A stretch of DNA of 64,000 bases from Streptomyces formicae (GTDB taxonomy: Bacteria; Actinomycetota; Actinomycetes; Streptomycetales; Streptomycetaceae): the NCBI RefSeq assembly GCF_022647665.1, contig NZ_CP071872.1:4092001-4156000 (forward strand), given 5' to 3'. This document shows positions 26,624 to 35,414 of the stretch, piece after piece; positions within the stretch are counted from its first letter, which is position 1; the number at the start of each line of letters is the position of its first letter. The position numbers were made by a program, and so were the translations under genes. Under the pieces are notes generated by a model, which saw nothing but the letters and a program-made list of their open reading frames with translations, had not been told where the DNA came from and did no database searches.

Positions 26624-28885
26624 TCAGCTGATCTTGAGCCGCAGCGGAGGTGCGATCAGTTGCAGGGCGAACCCCGCCGGAGTAAGAGACCCACCGGACA
26701 ATGCGCCAGCCTGTACGAGCGTGTCCTGTAGCCGCTTTACGAGGCCACCGATGTCCAGCACATTCCAGTCGTTGTTCCGGATCAGGACATTGACCGAGGT
26801 ATTCGGGAGAGTCGCACCGACTTCACCTCTTCCGCCGGTGACTCGTCGGGGGATGCACTGGAGAATGTTATTCTCACCCGGCAGGACCCCGAGGCTGAGA
26901 TCGTGGACGGGTTCCCATAATTCGATCTGGGTGGGAAAACCATCGAATAGGAAAAGCAAGGTGTCCGGTGCAAGGAGGGAACGGCGCACAGGAGGTAACG
27001 GTGTCGCTCCGGAGAACGCCTGGAGCAGAAAATCGGGCCATTCCTGGACGAGCGCTGAGCGCAGGACGATTCCGGTGATGTGGCCCGCGTCCTTCGGGGC
27101 AATCGCCCTGCTGATCAAAGCGGTGGCCTGTTGTTCGAGCGAGGAGCTGATACCGATACTCGTGATCCCGTCGACGAGAGCCTTAACCCAGGTGGGATCG
27201 ACGCGGAACATGCGCAGGCTCTCCTCCGGCACCAGGCCGGCACTGGGGAGGAGATAATCAAGGGGCACCAACGAAAGCAAGGGGACCGTATCCCACGCCG
27301 CGCCGGGAGCCAGGGCCCTCTTACGTCTGCGCATGTGCGCAGAACCCTCGCGCAGGAACCCCTCCAGTACCCGCTCAAACGCGGAGCGGACATCAGGCCG
27401 GTCCAAGAGCCCGTCGATGTCCGCCGGGTCCGACGCCGGGGGTGAGGACATAACAGACTGCTGTGGGGAGACCGGCGTGGCCAGCGCGGTACGCAGACGG
27501 CTTGCCAGACCGTCTGCGACGAATTCACCGAACCACGTCTGCTCACTGTGCGGATCGAGACTTCGAGAGAGGTCCGCGGTGATGCGGTCGATACGGGCGT
27601 TGTCATCGTCAAGAGCATCGGCATCACAGAGTCTGCGTTTCTTGAGCATGCGTATCAGTGCGGCGTTCGCCTTTTGCGCAGCGAGCACGGGAGCGGACAG
27701 ATCGGCGTTCGCCAGGGCCAGCAGACGGCCGCACGTCCACGCGGCGGCGTAGCTGATGTCGAAGACACCGTCATCGGGCAAGTAGATTAGGGCTTCGTCC
27801 GCATTGGTGAACGTGGTGGGCTTATCAGGCTCCGCCGCTGGGACGGGACTGAAGGGGCCCCGGTACCAGGCGAACGTTCGCTCCCCGGCACCGGTGCGGT
27901 AAGAGACCGGGACATAACCGGAGGTCAGCCGCCGGGTCACCCGGCGCCCGCTGTCCGTGGCGGGGACGCCGGTGCCAGGCAAACGCAGCGCCCTGTCCTG
28001 GCCCGCACGAGAGAGCCCTTGAAGGATCTCGCCGAATCCGTGACGGGCACCTTGGCGGGTGCGGAACCGCCATCTCCACAAGGAGACCAGCCGTACGTAG
28101 GCCTTCTCGGGCTCACCGCCGTCCAGGTAGGGTTCCAGGCCTTCGAGGGAGACCAGGTGCGCCTCGTAGGCGCCTTCGGTCCACGCCGGGCGGTTGGCCA
28201 TGACGACCGCGTACTCCTCCGATGGTCCCACAGGGCTCACCCGCCTGACGTGGGCCAGGAACGGCAGTTCCGTGCGGCGCGGGAGAACGGCGCGAAAGAC
28301 CTCCTTCGGCACATCGATCGTCGAGCACGTGCTCTTGGCCAGGTCGTCCGGAACCTCGCGGGGAGCCGGGGCCAGCACGTCACCCTCCGCGGATGACAGC
28401 TGTCCGACCGGGCGGGCCGTGGTGGTCTCCCGGGTCGCAGGGTTGGCACGTAGCTCATCCTCGCGAAAGACCAGGAGCGCCACCCAGGGAGGACGCAAGG
28501 CGTCCTGCTCATTGGTTCCCTGTAAGACACGCTCCCACGGCAAGACTTCACGGTTGAGCGTGATATGGGGAAGTTGCATCCGATAGTCACCTTCGCTACC
28601 AGGAGCAGGATGCACCGAATGGACCATACCCTGGTCAACAGTGAAGCGAGGCCCACGGACAATGAAGCGCGGAGCATCCTGGCCAACAAGCGAGAAAGTC
28701 TGATCTATTTTAGTTTCAGACCAACCAGAAGATCTTTCCACGTTGGTAAGGGGATCGTTAGGCATTGTGGTGACGTGTTGCCGGACACCAACGGTGTAGG
28801 TCCCGTCGGCCAGCTTCGGAATGTAGTTGTCGAAGAAATGGATGTCCCCTGTGACATGCTGGCCATCGATATCAACTTCATTCAT
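26624..28885 (-). CDS. Large uncharacterised protein, middle gene of operon
   Basis: The 753-aa product starts at an ATG seven bases after GGAGG, 19 bp after the stop of the DUF6603-like gene. The N-terminus (about 1-110) is beta-rich: HFFDNYIPKLADGTYTVGV, then FIVRGPRF and LPHITLNREVLPWERV (near 110). The rest includes PPWVALLVFREDEL (near 135), a helical middle part (about 400-520) and a beta-rich end. No signal peptide, membrane helix or known catalytic motif. The FFDNY...GTY start has an assembly-module look but I do not recognise the family. The following gene begins 31 bp downstream, so the three are co-transcribed. GC content appears lower than that of the Tad operon. Confidence 0.8.
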   Translation of the reverse strand: MNEVDIDGQHVTGDIHFFDNYIPKLADGTYTVGVRQHVTTMPNDPLTNVERSSGWSETKIDQTFSLVGQDAPRFIVRGPRFTVDQGMVHSVHPAPGSEGDYRMQLPHITLNREVLPWERVLQGTNEQDALRPPWVALLVFREDELRANPATRETTTARPVGQLSSAEGDVLAPAPREVPDDLAKSTCSTIDVPKEVFRAVLPRRTELPFLAHVRRVSPVGPSEEYAVVMANRPAWTEGAYEAHLVSLEGLEPYLDGGEPEKAYVRLVSLWRWRFRTRQGARHGFGEILQGLSRAGQDRALRLPGTGVPATDSGRRVTRRLTSGYVPVSYRTGAGERTFAWYRGPFSPVPAAEPDKPTTFTNADEALIYLPDDGVFDISYAAAWTCGRLLALANADLSAPVLAAQKANAALIRMLKKRRLCDADALDDDNARIDRITADLSRSLDPHSEQTWFGEFVADGLASRLRTALATPVSPQQSVMSSPPASDPADIDGLLDRPDVRSAFERVLEGFLREGSAHMRRRKRALAPGAAWDTVPLLSLVPLDYLLPSAGLVPEESLRMFRVDPTWVKALVDGITSIGISSSLEQQATALISRAIAPKDAGHITGIVLRSALVQEWPDFLLQAFSGATPLPPVRRSLLAPDTLLFLFDGFPTQIELWEPVHDLSLGVLPGENNILQCIPRRVTGGRGEVGATLPNTSVNVLIRNNDWNVLDIGGLVKRLQDTLVQAGALSGGSLTPAGFALQLIAPPLRLKIS

Positions 28886-28904
28886 GCCAGAACCTCCAGA
28901 TCGA

Positions 28905-31421
28905 TCAGGATGCGGTCATGGGATCGCCGGACAGGTAGTCCTCCGCCCACTTCGCATAGCCGGTCAGGGGCGAGTCGGATCGGGGCGGTCTGATGGACGC
29001 TGGGATCGCTGAATAAAGCTTTCCGCGAGACTCCACCACCCCGCCGCTGCTTATCTTCTGGGCGATCCCCTCAACCACACTAGGATCGCCTGACACCCAG
29101 ACAACGGGGTGCGGATCCGAGGCCGTATCGTTGGACCGAATAGGGAAAGCCGCTAGCTTGGTTGCGGCGCTGACCAGTGTGCTACCGAGCGGAGCGATAT
29201 CCGTTACAGAAAGCCGATCGTTGCCCGGAGCGGTGACGCTGATTCCCACAATATGTTCAGGGATGGACACCGCAGAAGACGGATCGAGGACATTCGGATA
29301 CCCCCACAGAGCCCCGGGAACCTTCTCCCGCACCAATTCAATCCGCCAGTTGCCCGCAGCAGACAGATCTATTGATTGTCCGTCCCGGGTGATCTGAATA
29401 CCGAAGGCCGAGGAAACAGCATGTCCGTCCCGGGTGGCGATCTGAGTACCGAGGAACGAGCGAACAGCAGCGGGCAGCGGCCGGACATAGAGAGGCCGCT
29501 CAGAAGAGAAGAACCACTGGTCACTTGTCCCCTTGATGAGCGTGACACGGGTGATGGGGATAACTGACCTGACAAGGAAAGAGAAATCCCCACCGGAAAC
29601 AATCCACGGACCCGTAGGCGGAGCCTTGCCGTCCTTCATCTCGGGAAGAAGCCCGGAAAGCACTCGCGTAGTAATGATATCCGCCGCCTTGCCACACCCC
29701 AAGGCATCAGCCATAAAGCTATTCCAGGTGACAGCTGGCGGAGCTTTCCTTCCGCTGCCGAAATCGAAATTAATGTCTGGAATTATCGAGGGCATGTAGA
29801 TTGTGACGTGGCCGCCTGTTGGAGGACCCCACACCTTAACATACGCCCCCACACTCACTCTGCCGATATCGACCCATGCGCGGACCTTGAATGCGACATC
29901 GAAGTAGAAAGGATGCCAGCCGATCAACACGTCAAGCGAAGCATCGACACCGGCGGTGACCTTGTAGTCGACGCCCAGGTGGAACTTCCCCCCCAGCATG
30001 AGACGATCAGGCGTTAAGGCAAAGTAGCCACCACCCTTGAGGACCACATGGCCGGGCACCAGAGTCCAGTTAACACTAAACCGCTGCTCCACAGAAGGAT
30101 AATGAGCAGGCGGCTTGTAGTCAGGGTGATAACCACCAATCGTGTAGACGAAATCACCTGTGTGTGGACTCGGAGGCGTCCAGATGCGCAACGCCGCCCC
30201 GCCACCCACCTTACAGTCAGAGGAAATCAGGAACGACCCTTCCTTGATCACTGAAGTCATCTGCAGTAAACCCGTAACCGAACTGTAACCGGCATGCGTG
30301 TTCAATATTACACGGGCATACGGCTTCCCCTGCTTCGGGAATGTGGCATCGATCTTCCCGACCAGGTTTGCCGTGAATGTCTTGAACTCCGGACCGAACT
30401 CCAGGACCAGAGCCGCCCGCCAATCCGCATATTCGAAAAGCGTGCCCCCCAGGCCGCCGGCAAGCCAGAAGGATCCGGCAGACGTCGAGACCCACCCTCG
30501 CCTGCCTCCATGCGGCTGCACAAGATCACCTAGCACCTCCAAAGGATCCTTACCGTCCCTCTTCAGCAGGGCAAGAAACGGAAACTCGTCGACGTCATCA
30601 ATAGTTGGTTGCCGCACGGAACTATTGTGACCGAATCCCAGACGCGCATCCTTCACTTTGATAATAGAATTTCCGACACCTTTCTCACTGCCCGCCCCTC
30701 CGTAAACGAACAGCGATGGCGTATTCCCCGCCGTCGGATGCGCATAGAAACCCACGGCCTGGATCTGGAATGCTTTCACAGCCACCGTTGCCGCCCCGCC
30801 CAGAGCAAAAGAATAGCCATCGGGCGGCGACACCCTCACCAGGGCGGCGGCGACTTCGACGGGAGAAGCCTTGAATCCGAGCTCAAGACCCTCGAGCTGC
30901 GGTAGCGGATAGGCACCACCACTCAACGGGACCGCAACCCCCAAACCCCGAGTGGCCAACCTTAAGGAACCCGAAACGCTCACCACTACATCAAGAAGGA
31001 CCCACACAGTCTTGTCTCGATAACGGAACCCTATACGCTCCAACGCCACCGGACCAAGATTCTTCCGAGCTTCCCACCATACCACTGGCTCACCAACAGA
31101 AGGTGCTAATTCATAATTCTGGGCGCCACCCGAAGAACCAGAACCATCACTACCCAAATCCAAAGTCTCAGGAACAGGAAACGACTTACCCAGAAGAGAC
31201 AGATCAAAATGAAGAGCGGCTCCCTTCTTTAAACCGCCGGAAGGGACCTGCGGCACCCAATTGGGGCCAAGGAGCTCGTTACAAGAACGCGCCGCATCCT
31301 GGTCTACGATGTCCGACGCGTAAATTAAGTCCACAGCGTGCAGCTCTAGAACATCCCTTGGTAAATATGACCCGATCGCCGGAGCATCCCGTAGTGATAC
31401 CTCTTTCGCCAATCGAGCCAT
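28905..31421 (-). CDS. DUF6603-like giant beta protein, first gene of operon
   Basis: From ATG 31421 the product is 838 aa; GTG 31481 would add 20 residues but that stretch is duplicated as a non-coding leader at 33.6 kb with a stop codon, so the ATG is preferred. The protein is almost wholly beta-strand-like and repeats short motifs: IGFRYRD, FWLAGGLGGTLFEYADWRAALVLEFGPEF (near 330; shortened here by description), KIDATFPKQGKPYARV, and FALTPDRLMLGGKFHLGVDYKVTAGVDASLDVLIGWHPF-type Gly/aromatic alternation around 470-520. This pattern resembles DUF6603 proteins of bacteria and fungi. No signal peptide. AT-richer than the neighbouring Streptomyces-type genes, which suggests transfer. Confidence 0.72.
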   Translation of the reverse strand: MARLAKEVSLRDAPAIGSYLPRDVLELHAVDLIYASDIVDQDAARSCNELLGPNWVPQVPSGGLKKGAALHFDLSLLGKSFPVPETLDLGSDGSGSSGGAQNYELAPSVGEPVVWWEARKNLGPVALERIGFRYRDKTVWVLLDVVVSVSGSLRLATRGLGVAVPLSGGAYPLPQLEGLELGFKASPVEVAAALVRVSPPDGYSFALGGAATVAVKAFQIQAVGFYAHPTAGNTPSLFVYGGAGSEKGVGNSIIKVKDARLGFGHNSSVRQPTIDDVDEFPFLALLKRDGKDPLEVLGDLVQPHGGRRGWVSTSAGSFWLAGGLGGTLFEYADWRAALVLEFGPEFKTFTANLVGKIDATFPKQGKPYARVILNTHAGYSSVTGLLQMTSVIKEGSFLISSDCKVGGGAALRIWTPPSPHTGDFVYTIGGYHPDYKPPAHYPSVEQRFSVNWTLVPGHVVLKGGGYFALTPDRLMLGGKFHLGVDYKVTAGVDASLDVLIGWHPFYFDVAFKVRAWVDIGRVSVGAYVKVWGPPTGGHVTIYMPSIIPDINFDFGSGRKAPPAVTWNSFMADALGCGKAADIITTRVLSGLLPEMKDGKAPPTGPWIVSGGDFSFLVRSVIPITRVTLIKGTSDQWFFSSERPLYVRPLPAAVRSFLGTQIATRDGHAVSSAFGIQITRDGQSIDLSAAGNWRIELVREKVPGALWGYPNVLDPSSAVSIPEHIVGISVTAPGNDRLSVTDIAPLGSTLVSAATKLAAFPIRSNDTASDPHPVVWVSGDPSVVEGIAQKISSGGVVESRGKLYSAIPASIRPPRSDSPLTGYAKWAEDYLSGDPMTAS

Positions 31422-31483
31422 CAAAAGCTTCGGGCCACCCGACTTTCCTACATTCGAAGAAGGCACGAAAGACACCACCAATC
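31414..31483. repeat. 70-bp leader repeat, copy 1
   Basis: This stretch, which ends at the ATGGCTCG start of the DUF6603-like gene, is 63/70 identical to 33624-33693 in the same orientation, 2210 bp away. The IS nest lies between the copies. Differences are not codon-third-position biased, so it looks like leader or regulatory DNA. Confidence 0.75.
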
Positions 31484-31522
31484 TTGGCGATCAGATGAAT
31501 GTTGCGACCGGTGCGGTATTGA

Positions 31523-32595
31523 TCAGAAACTCATGGGGTTCTCGTCCGGGATATTGCGGTTGTGCGGGTTGCTGAAGTAGCCGCGGACGATGTGTGGCTG
31601 AGGCTGGCGTCTGCGGAAGAAGCGAGGGGTCTCCGCGGCGAGTTCGGTCTGGTCGCGGGCTTGGTGCTGCTTGGGCTGGCTGTGCTTGATGTCGGCGTTG
31701 ACCAGCGCGTCGGGATTGGGTTCGGGCGAGTTCGGGGGCAGGGAGTGCAGCTCGACATCGTCGGGGTGAGCGGGGAGCCAGTCGCGGACCCTCTTGGGAC
31801 GGTGGGCGGAATGCCGGTCGACCACACGATGGACCTTGTGGTCGAAGTGGCCGGCGAGCCGGTCCAGGAGTCGGCACATCACCTCGGCGTCTCGGTGAAG
31901 ATCGTGAAGTGCATCCGGCCTTTGGTGCTGATCGCCGACATCGCGTTCACCGAGAACCGGTTGCCGGTCCGCCGCACGACGGGAGTCTTCCCCTTCTCTC
32001 CCCAGGTGCGGCCGGTGACCTGGTCGGAGCGGATGCCGACCTGGTCGGCGAAGAAGATCTCACCGCCCTCGGCCCTCGCCTTCGCGCGGATCTCCGGCCA
32101 GATCTCCTGGTGCCGACGCCGAACGGCCTCAGGGTCCCGCTCAACCGCCCGCCTGTCCGGACCCCGGAAGGACAGCCCCCACCGCCGCAGGTACTTACCC
32201 ACCCTCGGTTCGGCCAGCCGTACCCGATACAGCTTCGCGATCAGCTCACCCACCAACCGCCGCACCCACAACCGCCCACTCAGCCCCACGTCACACAGCC
32301 GGTGATCAAGGACCGCCTGCCGCACGGCGGCCCGTTCGACCTCCCCGAGCACCTGGTGCACCCCGACCGGCTCACCACGCGGGCGCATGACCAACGCCTC
32401 CCGGCCGCCGGCCTGCCACATCACCCACCACTCGTCGACAGCCTTCAGCAACACCCCGAACACCGCCGCCACGACCTCACGATCCCGCCCCACCACCAAC
32501 ACGGCCACCGCCCGCAGCCACAGAGCCTCCCGCCCCGACAGCGACAGATGCCGTGCGTCCCCCACCAGATCACTGAGCTTCTTCGAGGTCGCCAC
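31523..32595 (-). pseudogene. IS630-family transposase, frameshifted
   Basis: Two frames together give an IS630 transposase. The first (32595-31879, 238 aa) has the N-terminal HTH region, ALVMRPRGEPVG, and the first Asp in IFFADQVGIRSDQV; it ends at FTETPR-stop. The second (to 31523) resumes at MCRLLDRLAGHF, has VVDRHSAH and ends HIVRGYF. Compared with the family, the FDA segment between TE and VMC is missing at the join, consistent with a small out-of-frame deletion near 31883. Likely dead. Possible element ends are TATTGATCAGAA near 31517 and its inverted match near 33600, with other ISs nested inside. Confidence 0.82.
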
Positions 32596-33447
32596 CGATC
32601 GGGTGACGGGCCGTGAAGCGCAACAAGCGAGGCTCCCGGGCTGTTGATGGAGATGTCTGACGTCTCAATCACGTTGCTCGGGGGCCTCGTTGGTCATCCA
32701 TCCTGCCGCACTCGACCTGCCGCATGCACTCGTGGAGTGGGTGACCATGCTGATCGTCACCCGTGAGGGCGACCGGCGCTGCAAGCTCCGTCCGTCCCAG
32801 CGCGCGATGGTGGCACTGGTGTACCTGCGCGAACACACCACTCTGGCGAAGATCGCCACCGGATTCGGAATCAGCGAGTCCACCGCCCACGCTTACACCA
32901 GCGCGGTCGTCGACCTGCTCGCCGCGCGTGCGCCGGGGCTGCTGAAGACACTGCGCGAGCATCAACCCGACTTCGTCCTACTCGACGGCACCCTCGCCGA
33001 GTGCGACCGGGTCGGCGGCGGCCGGGCCGACTACTCCCACAAACACCGGCGCCACGGCGTGAACGTGCAGGTCGTCACCGATCCCGGCGGCCGGCTGTTA
33101 TGGCTCTCGCCCGCCCTGCCGGGCCGCACTCACGACCTGACCGCCGCACGCAACCACCGGATCATCCGAATCTGCGAGCGCCAGGGCGTTCCGATCGTGG
33201 CCGATCTCGCTTACCAGGGCGCCGGCCCGTGGCTGACCACCGGCATCAAGCGCAGGCCCCTCCAGGAACTCACTCCCACCGACAAGACCCGCAACCGTGC
33301 CCTGGCCGCGGCACGAGCACCCGTCGAACGCGGCGTCGCCCGCCTGAAGTCCTGGCGGATCTTCCGCAGATCCCGCTGCAGCCCCAACCGCATGACGTCA
33401 ATCGCCAAGGCGGTCCTCACACTGGAGCTGCAACGCTGAAGATCCTT
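32575..33447 (+). mobile_element. ISb-like IS5-family element
   Basis: A diverged relative of ISb. Its left part matches the ISb left part (GCCACCGATCGGGTGACG) and its right end reads CAACGCTGAAGATCCTT. The ends are degenerate with ACT on the left and AGT on the right. It carries an intact transposase gene and sits against the 5' end of the IS630 gene. Confidence 0.65.
32690..33439 (+). CDS. IS5-family transposase (ISb-like)
   Basis: The 249-aa product has an N-terminal HTH_Tnp_4-type region (AMVALVYLREHTTLAKIATGF, ESTAHAYTSAV) and a DDE_Tnp_4-type core: FVLLDGTLAECD (near 98), IVADLAYQGAG (near 172) and the Glu of APVERGVARLKSW (near 220). Full length and intact. Close to the ISb transposases at 41.96 and 55.04 kb but clearly a different copy. 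Confidence 0.9.
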   Translation: MVIHPAALDLPHALVEWVTMLIVTREGDRRCKLRPSQRAMVALVYLREHTTLAKIATGFGISESTAHAYTSAVVDLLAARAPGLLKTLREHQPDFVLLDGTLAECDRVGGGRADYSHKHRRHGVNVQVVTDPGGRLLWLSPALPGRTHDLTAARNHRIIRICERQGVPIVADLAYQGAGPWLTTGIKRRPLQELTPTDKTRNRALAAARAPVERGVARLKSWRIFRRSRCSPNRMTSIAKAVLTLELQR

Positions 33448-33450
33448 AGT

Positions 33451-33562
33451 GAAGTCCTGGCGGATCCTCCGCAGAGCCCGATGCTCCACCAACCGCCTCA
33501 GCAGGATCATCAAAGCCATCCACACCCTGCTGACCTGCACCTATCAAGGATGAAAAGGGTTC
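33451..33562 (+). pseudogene. ISa remnant, 3' end only
   Basis: The last 32 or so codons of an ISa transposase (SWRILRRARCSTNRLSRI...TCTYQG) plus the terminal GGATGAAAAGGGTTC remain, fused to the ISb-like element. The 5' three quarters are gone. Confidence 0.75.
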
Positions 33563-33623
33563 GTTCACACCCCTCCAACGCCCCAGAACCCCAACCGCTT
33601 CTGATCAATACGACTGAAAGGAC

Positions 33624-33693
33624 CGAGCCATCAAAAGCCTCGGGTCACCCGACTATCCCACATTCGAAGAAGGCGCGAAGAACACCACCAATC
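33624..33693. repeat. 70-bp leader repeat, copy 2
   Basis: Direct repeat of 31414-31483 with seven mismatches. It is followed, on the minus strand, by ATGGCTCG and then unrelated sequence, so no coding region is attached. It lies just downstream of the stop of the Ig-like gene at 33814. Confidence 0.75.
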
Positions 33694-33813
33694 ATCAAAG
33701 GAACGCCCCACCCACGACAACCACGAGTTCAACCTGAGTACGCCCTCGCTCAGCAGACAGAAAACACATCGGACCAACCATCGAAACGCGACGCGCAGCC
33801 AAGCCCGTAACCA

Positions 33814-35115
33814 TCACCCGCCGCTACGCAGTGATTCCAGAGAAGGAGTCGTGGTGTAATTGGTTTCGTTGTTTGTTTTTTGCAGAACACTAGGAAAGGA
33901 GACCTCTTTGAGGGATGATGCGGTACCGAAACCACACCAGAGGACGCTCACACGCCGGTTTGACTTAGATGTAGATGTTTTCACCTGGTCGGCAAATTCG
34001 GCAGTGGGTTTGAGATTAACGACCTCTCCCTCCCGAGCGATCACGAAGATAGAGTCCCCGGGGAAGATAGGAGACCTCAACCAGGCGGGGGTAGAGTCTC
34101 CGGAGTACTCTGCGGGTGCCAGGCCGTGCAATTTTGAGCCGGTGTAGTGCGGGGCGACACCTCCATGGCTCACAGTAAGTTCCGCGAAAGACCCAGCGGG
34201 CTCTTGCGTGAAGCTAAGTATCCCCTCACCGTTGGTCGTGATCTGCAGGCCGTCCTTGGCGAATTGCTCGATGTTGTCCTTGCGGAAATACAGATCCACG
34301 ACCAGGCTCTGGCTCTTCAACCCCCTCAGGTTTCCGAGCTGGGCCGTCCCGTTGCATATGACGTCGCGGACGTTCCAGGAACTGTCCGCCGGCTTAACGT
34401 CGACCATCGTGGTCAGCGTCGGATAGAGGTCCAAGCGGTCATCCGTCTTCACATGGGCTTGCAGGGCGAATGCCGTCCGATGCTCAAGACCGGCGACTTT
34501 ACACTCCGTCGCATCACCCCCGATAGGCACGCGCTGCAGCTCACCACCAGCACCATACGTCAACGAGTACTCTTCCACGTTCTTCCCGGACCATGCCAGA
34601 ACGACCGGTTGACCAGCCGGCACGGATATACTCTGAGGATGGAAATAATCGAACTTAAACCCTGAAGGGAACTTCGTGATTACGAGATCGAAGCCCTCTT
34701 GACGCGCGGGTGCGGTACTTGCTTCTACTCTCACGACAGCGTCGCCAGACTTGTCGTTGATGCGGACCCCTGAGACCGTCGCAACGGTCTCACTCATACC
34801 CCTGCCCTTCAACGTATTCTTCCCTGGTTTGGGGACGGCCGTGATGACGTAACTCTTCTTGTCGCCCGACAAAGATCCCGTGCAGCTCCAGTTACCGCCT
34901 GCGGTGACACTCGAAGGCTTATCCACGGCGAGATCGACTGTCCCACTCCCCACGGGAATCGTGTAAACAATCTTCTCGCACACCACGTCGGTGCTCTGCT
35001 TATTCTGCACGGTCAAATCAATGCTGACCGTACCCCCAGCCGCAATATAATTGATCGACCCCCGATACGAATACGCCAGCAAACACGCCGCACCCTCATA
35101 ATATGTGACCTGCAT
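33814..35115 (-). CDS. Ig-like repeat protein, unknown function (paralog B)
   Basis: From ATG 35115 (six bases after AGAGGAG) the product is 433 aa; the frame is open to 35133. It lacks a signal peptide. The first about 130 residues form a beta domain (LAYSYRGSINYIAAGGTVSIDLTV, a CARF/DUF11-like pattern with paired Cys). An Ig-like module follows (about 175-275): FHPQSISVPAGQPVVLAWSG, EEYSLTYG, RTAFALQAHV, PTLTTMVDV. The C-terminal third (about 280-420) is beta-rich with WCGFGTAS. It is a paralog of the upstream gene at 35415, which carries two such modules. Role unknown; carbohydrate or protein binding is a guess. Confidence 0.75.
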   Translation of the reverse strand: MQVTYYEGAACLLAYSYRGSINYIAAGGTVSIDLTVQNKQSTDVVCEKIVYTIPVGSGTVDLAVDKPSSVTAGGNWSCTGSLSGDKKSYVITAVPKPGKNTLKGRGMSETVATVSGVRINDKSGDAVVRVEASTAPARQEGFDLVITKFPSGFKFDYFHPQSISVPAGQPVVLAWSGKNVEEYSLTYGAGGELQRVPIGGDATECKVAGLEHRTAFALQAHVKTDDRLDLYPTLTTMVDVKPADSSWNVRDVICNGTAQLGNLRGLKSQSLVVDLYFRKDNIEQFAKDGLQITTNGEGILSFTQEPAGSFAELTVSHGGVAPHYTGSKLHGLAPAEYSGDSTPAWLRSPIFPGDSIFVIAREGEVVNLKPTAEFADQVKTSTSKSNRRVSVLWCGFGTASSLKEVSFPSVLQKTNNETNYTTTPSLESLRSGG

Positions 35116-35414
35116 CACGCGCTCCTCTGTCAAACCCCATGCTGATTATTAATAAAGCCGCGACACCTGCAGCGAACCACCGTCCCCGACCCGAAGATCG
35201 GAAGGAGTGCTGCAGCAGGCGCCCCCTCGGGCCCCTGTGAACCCGACGCCCCCGCAGCGCATGCGATAGCCCACGCCCACACCGAATAGGCAAACCAGGG
35301 CAAACCGCCAGATCGGCAACGGCGATCAGGGCGCAGGCGAATCGCGGCCAAACTGCATTGGACTCACAGCCTCCTAATTCTTCCCGGCATTGACTTTAAT
35401 CTCACAGCCGCGAC
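35116..35414. other. Gap between the two Ig-like genes
   Basis: About 300 bp with no supported gene. The ribosome site of the 33814-35115 gene lies at its edge (AGAGGAG near 35122). The length suggests that this gene has its own promoter, but I see no clear elements and no terminator hairpin for the upstream gene. Confidence 0.35.

Noticed and set aside
31523..32595. Programmed frameshift in the IS630-like element
   Set aside because: The two frames do overlap at a stop, but several conserved residues are missing at the join, which fits a small deletion better than a programmed shift.
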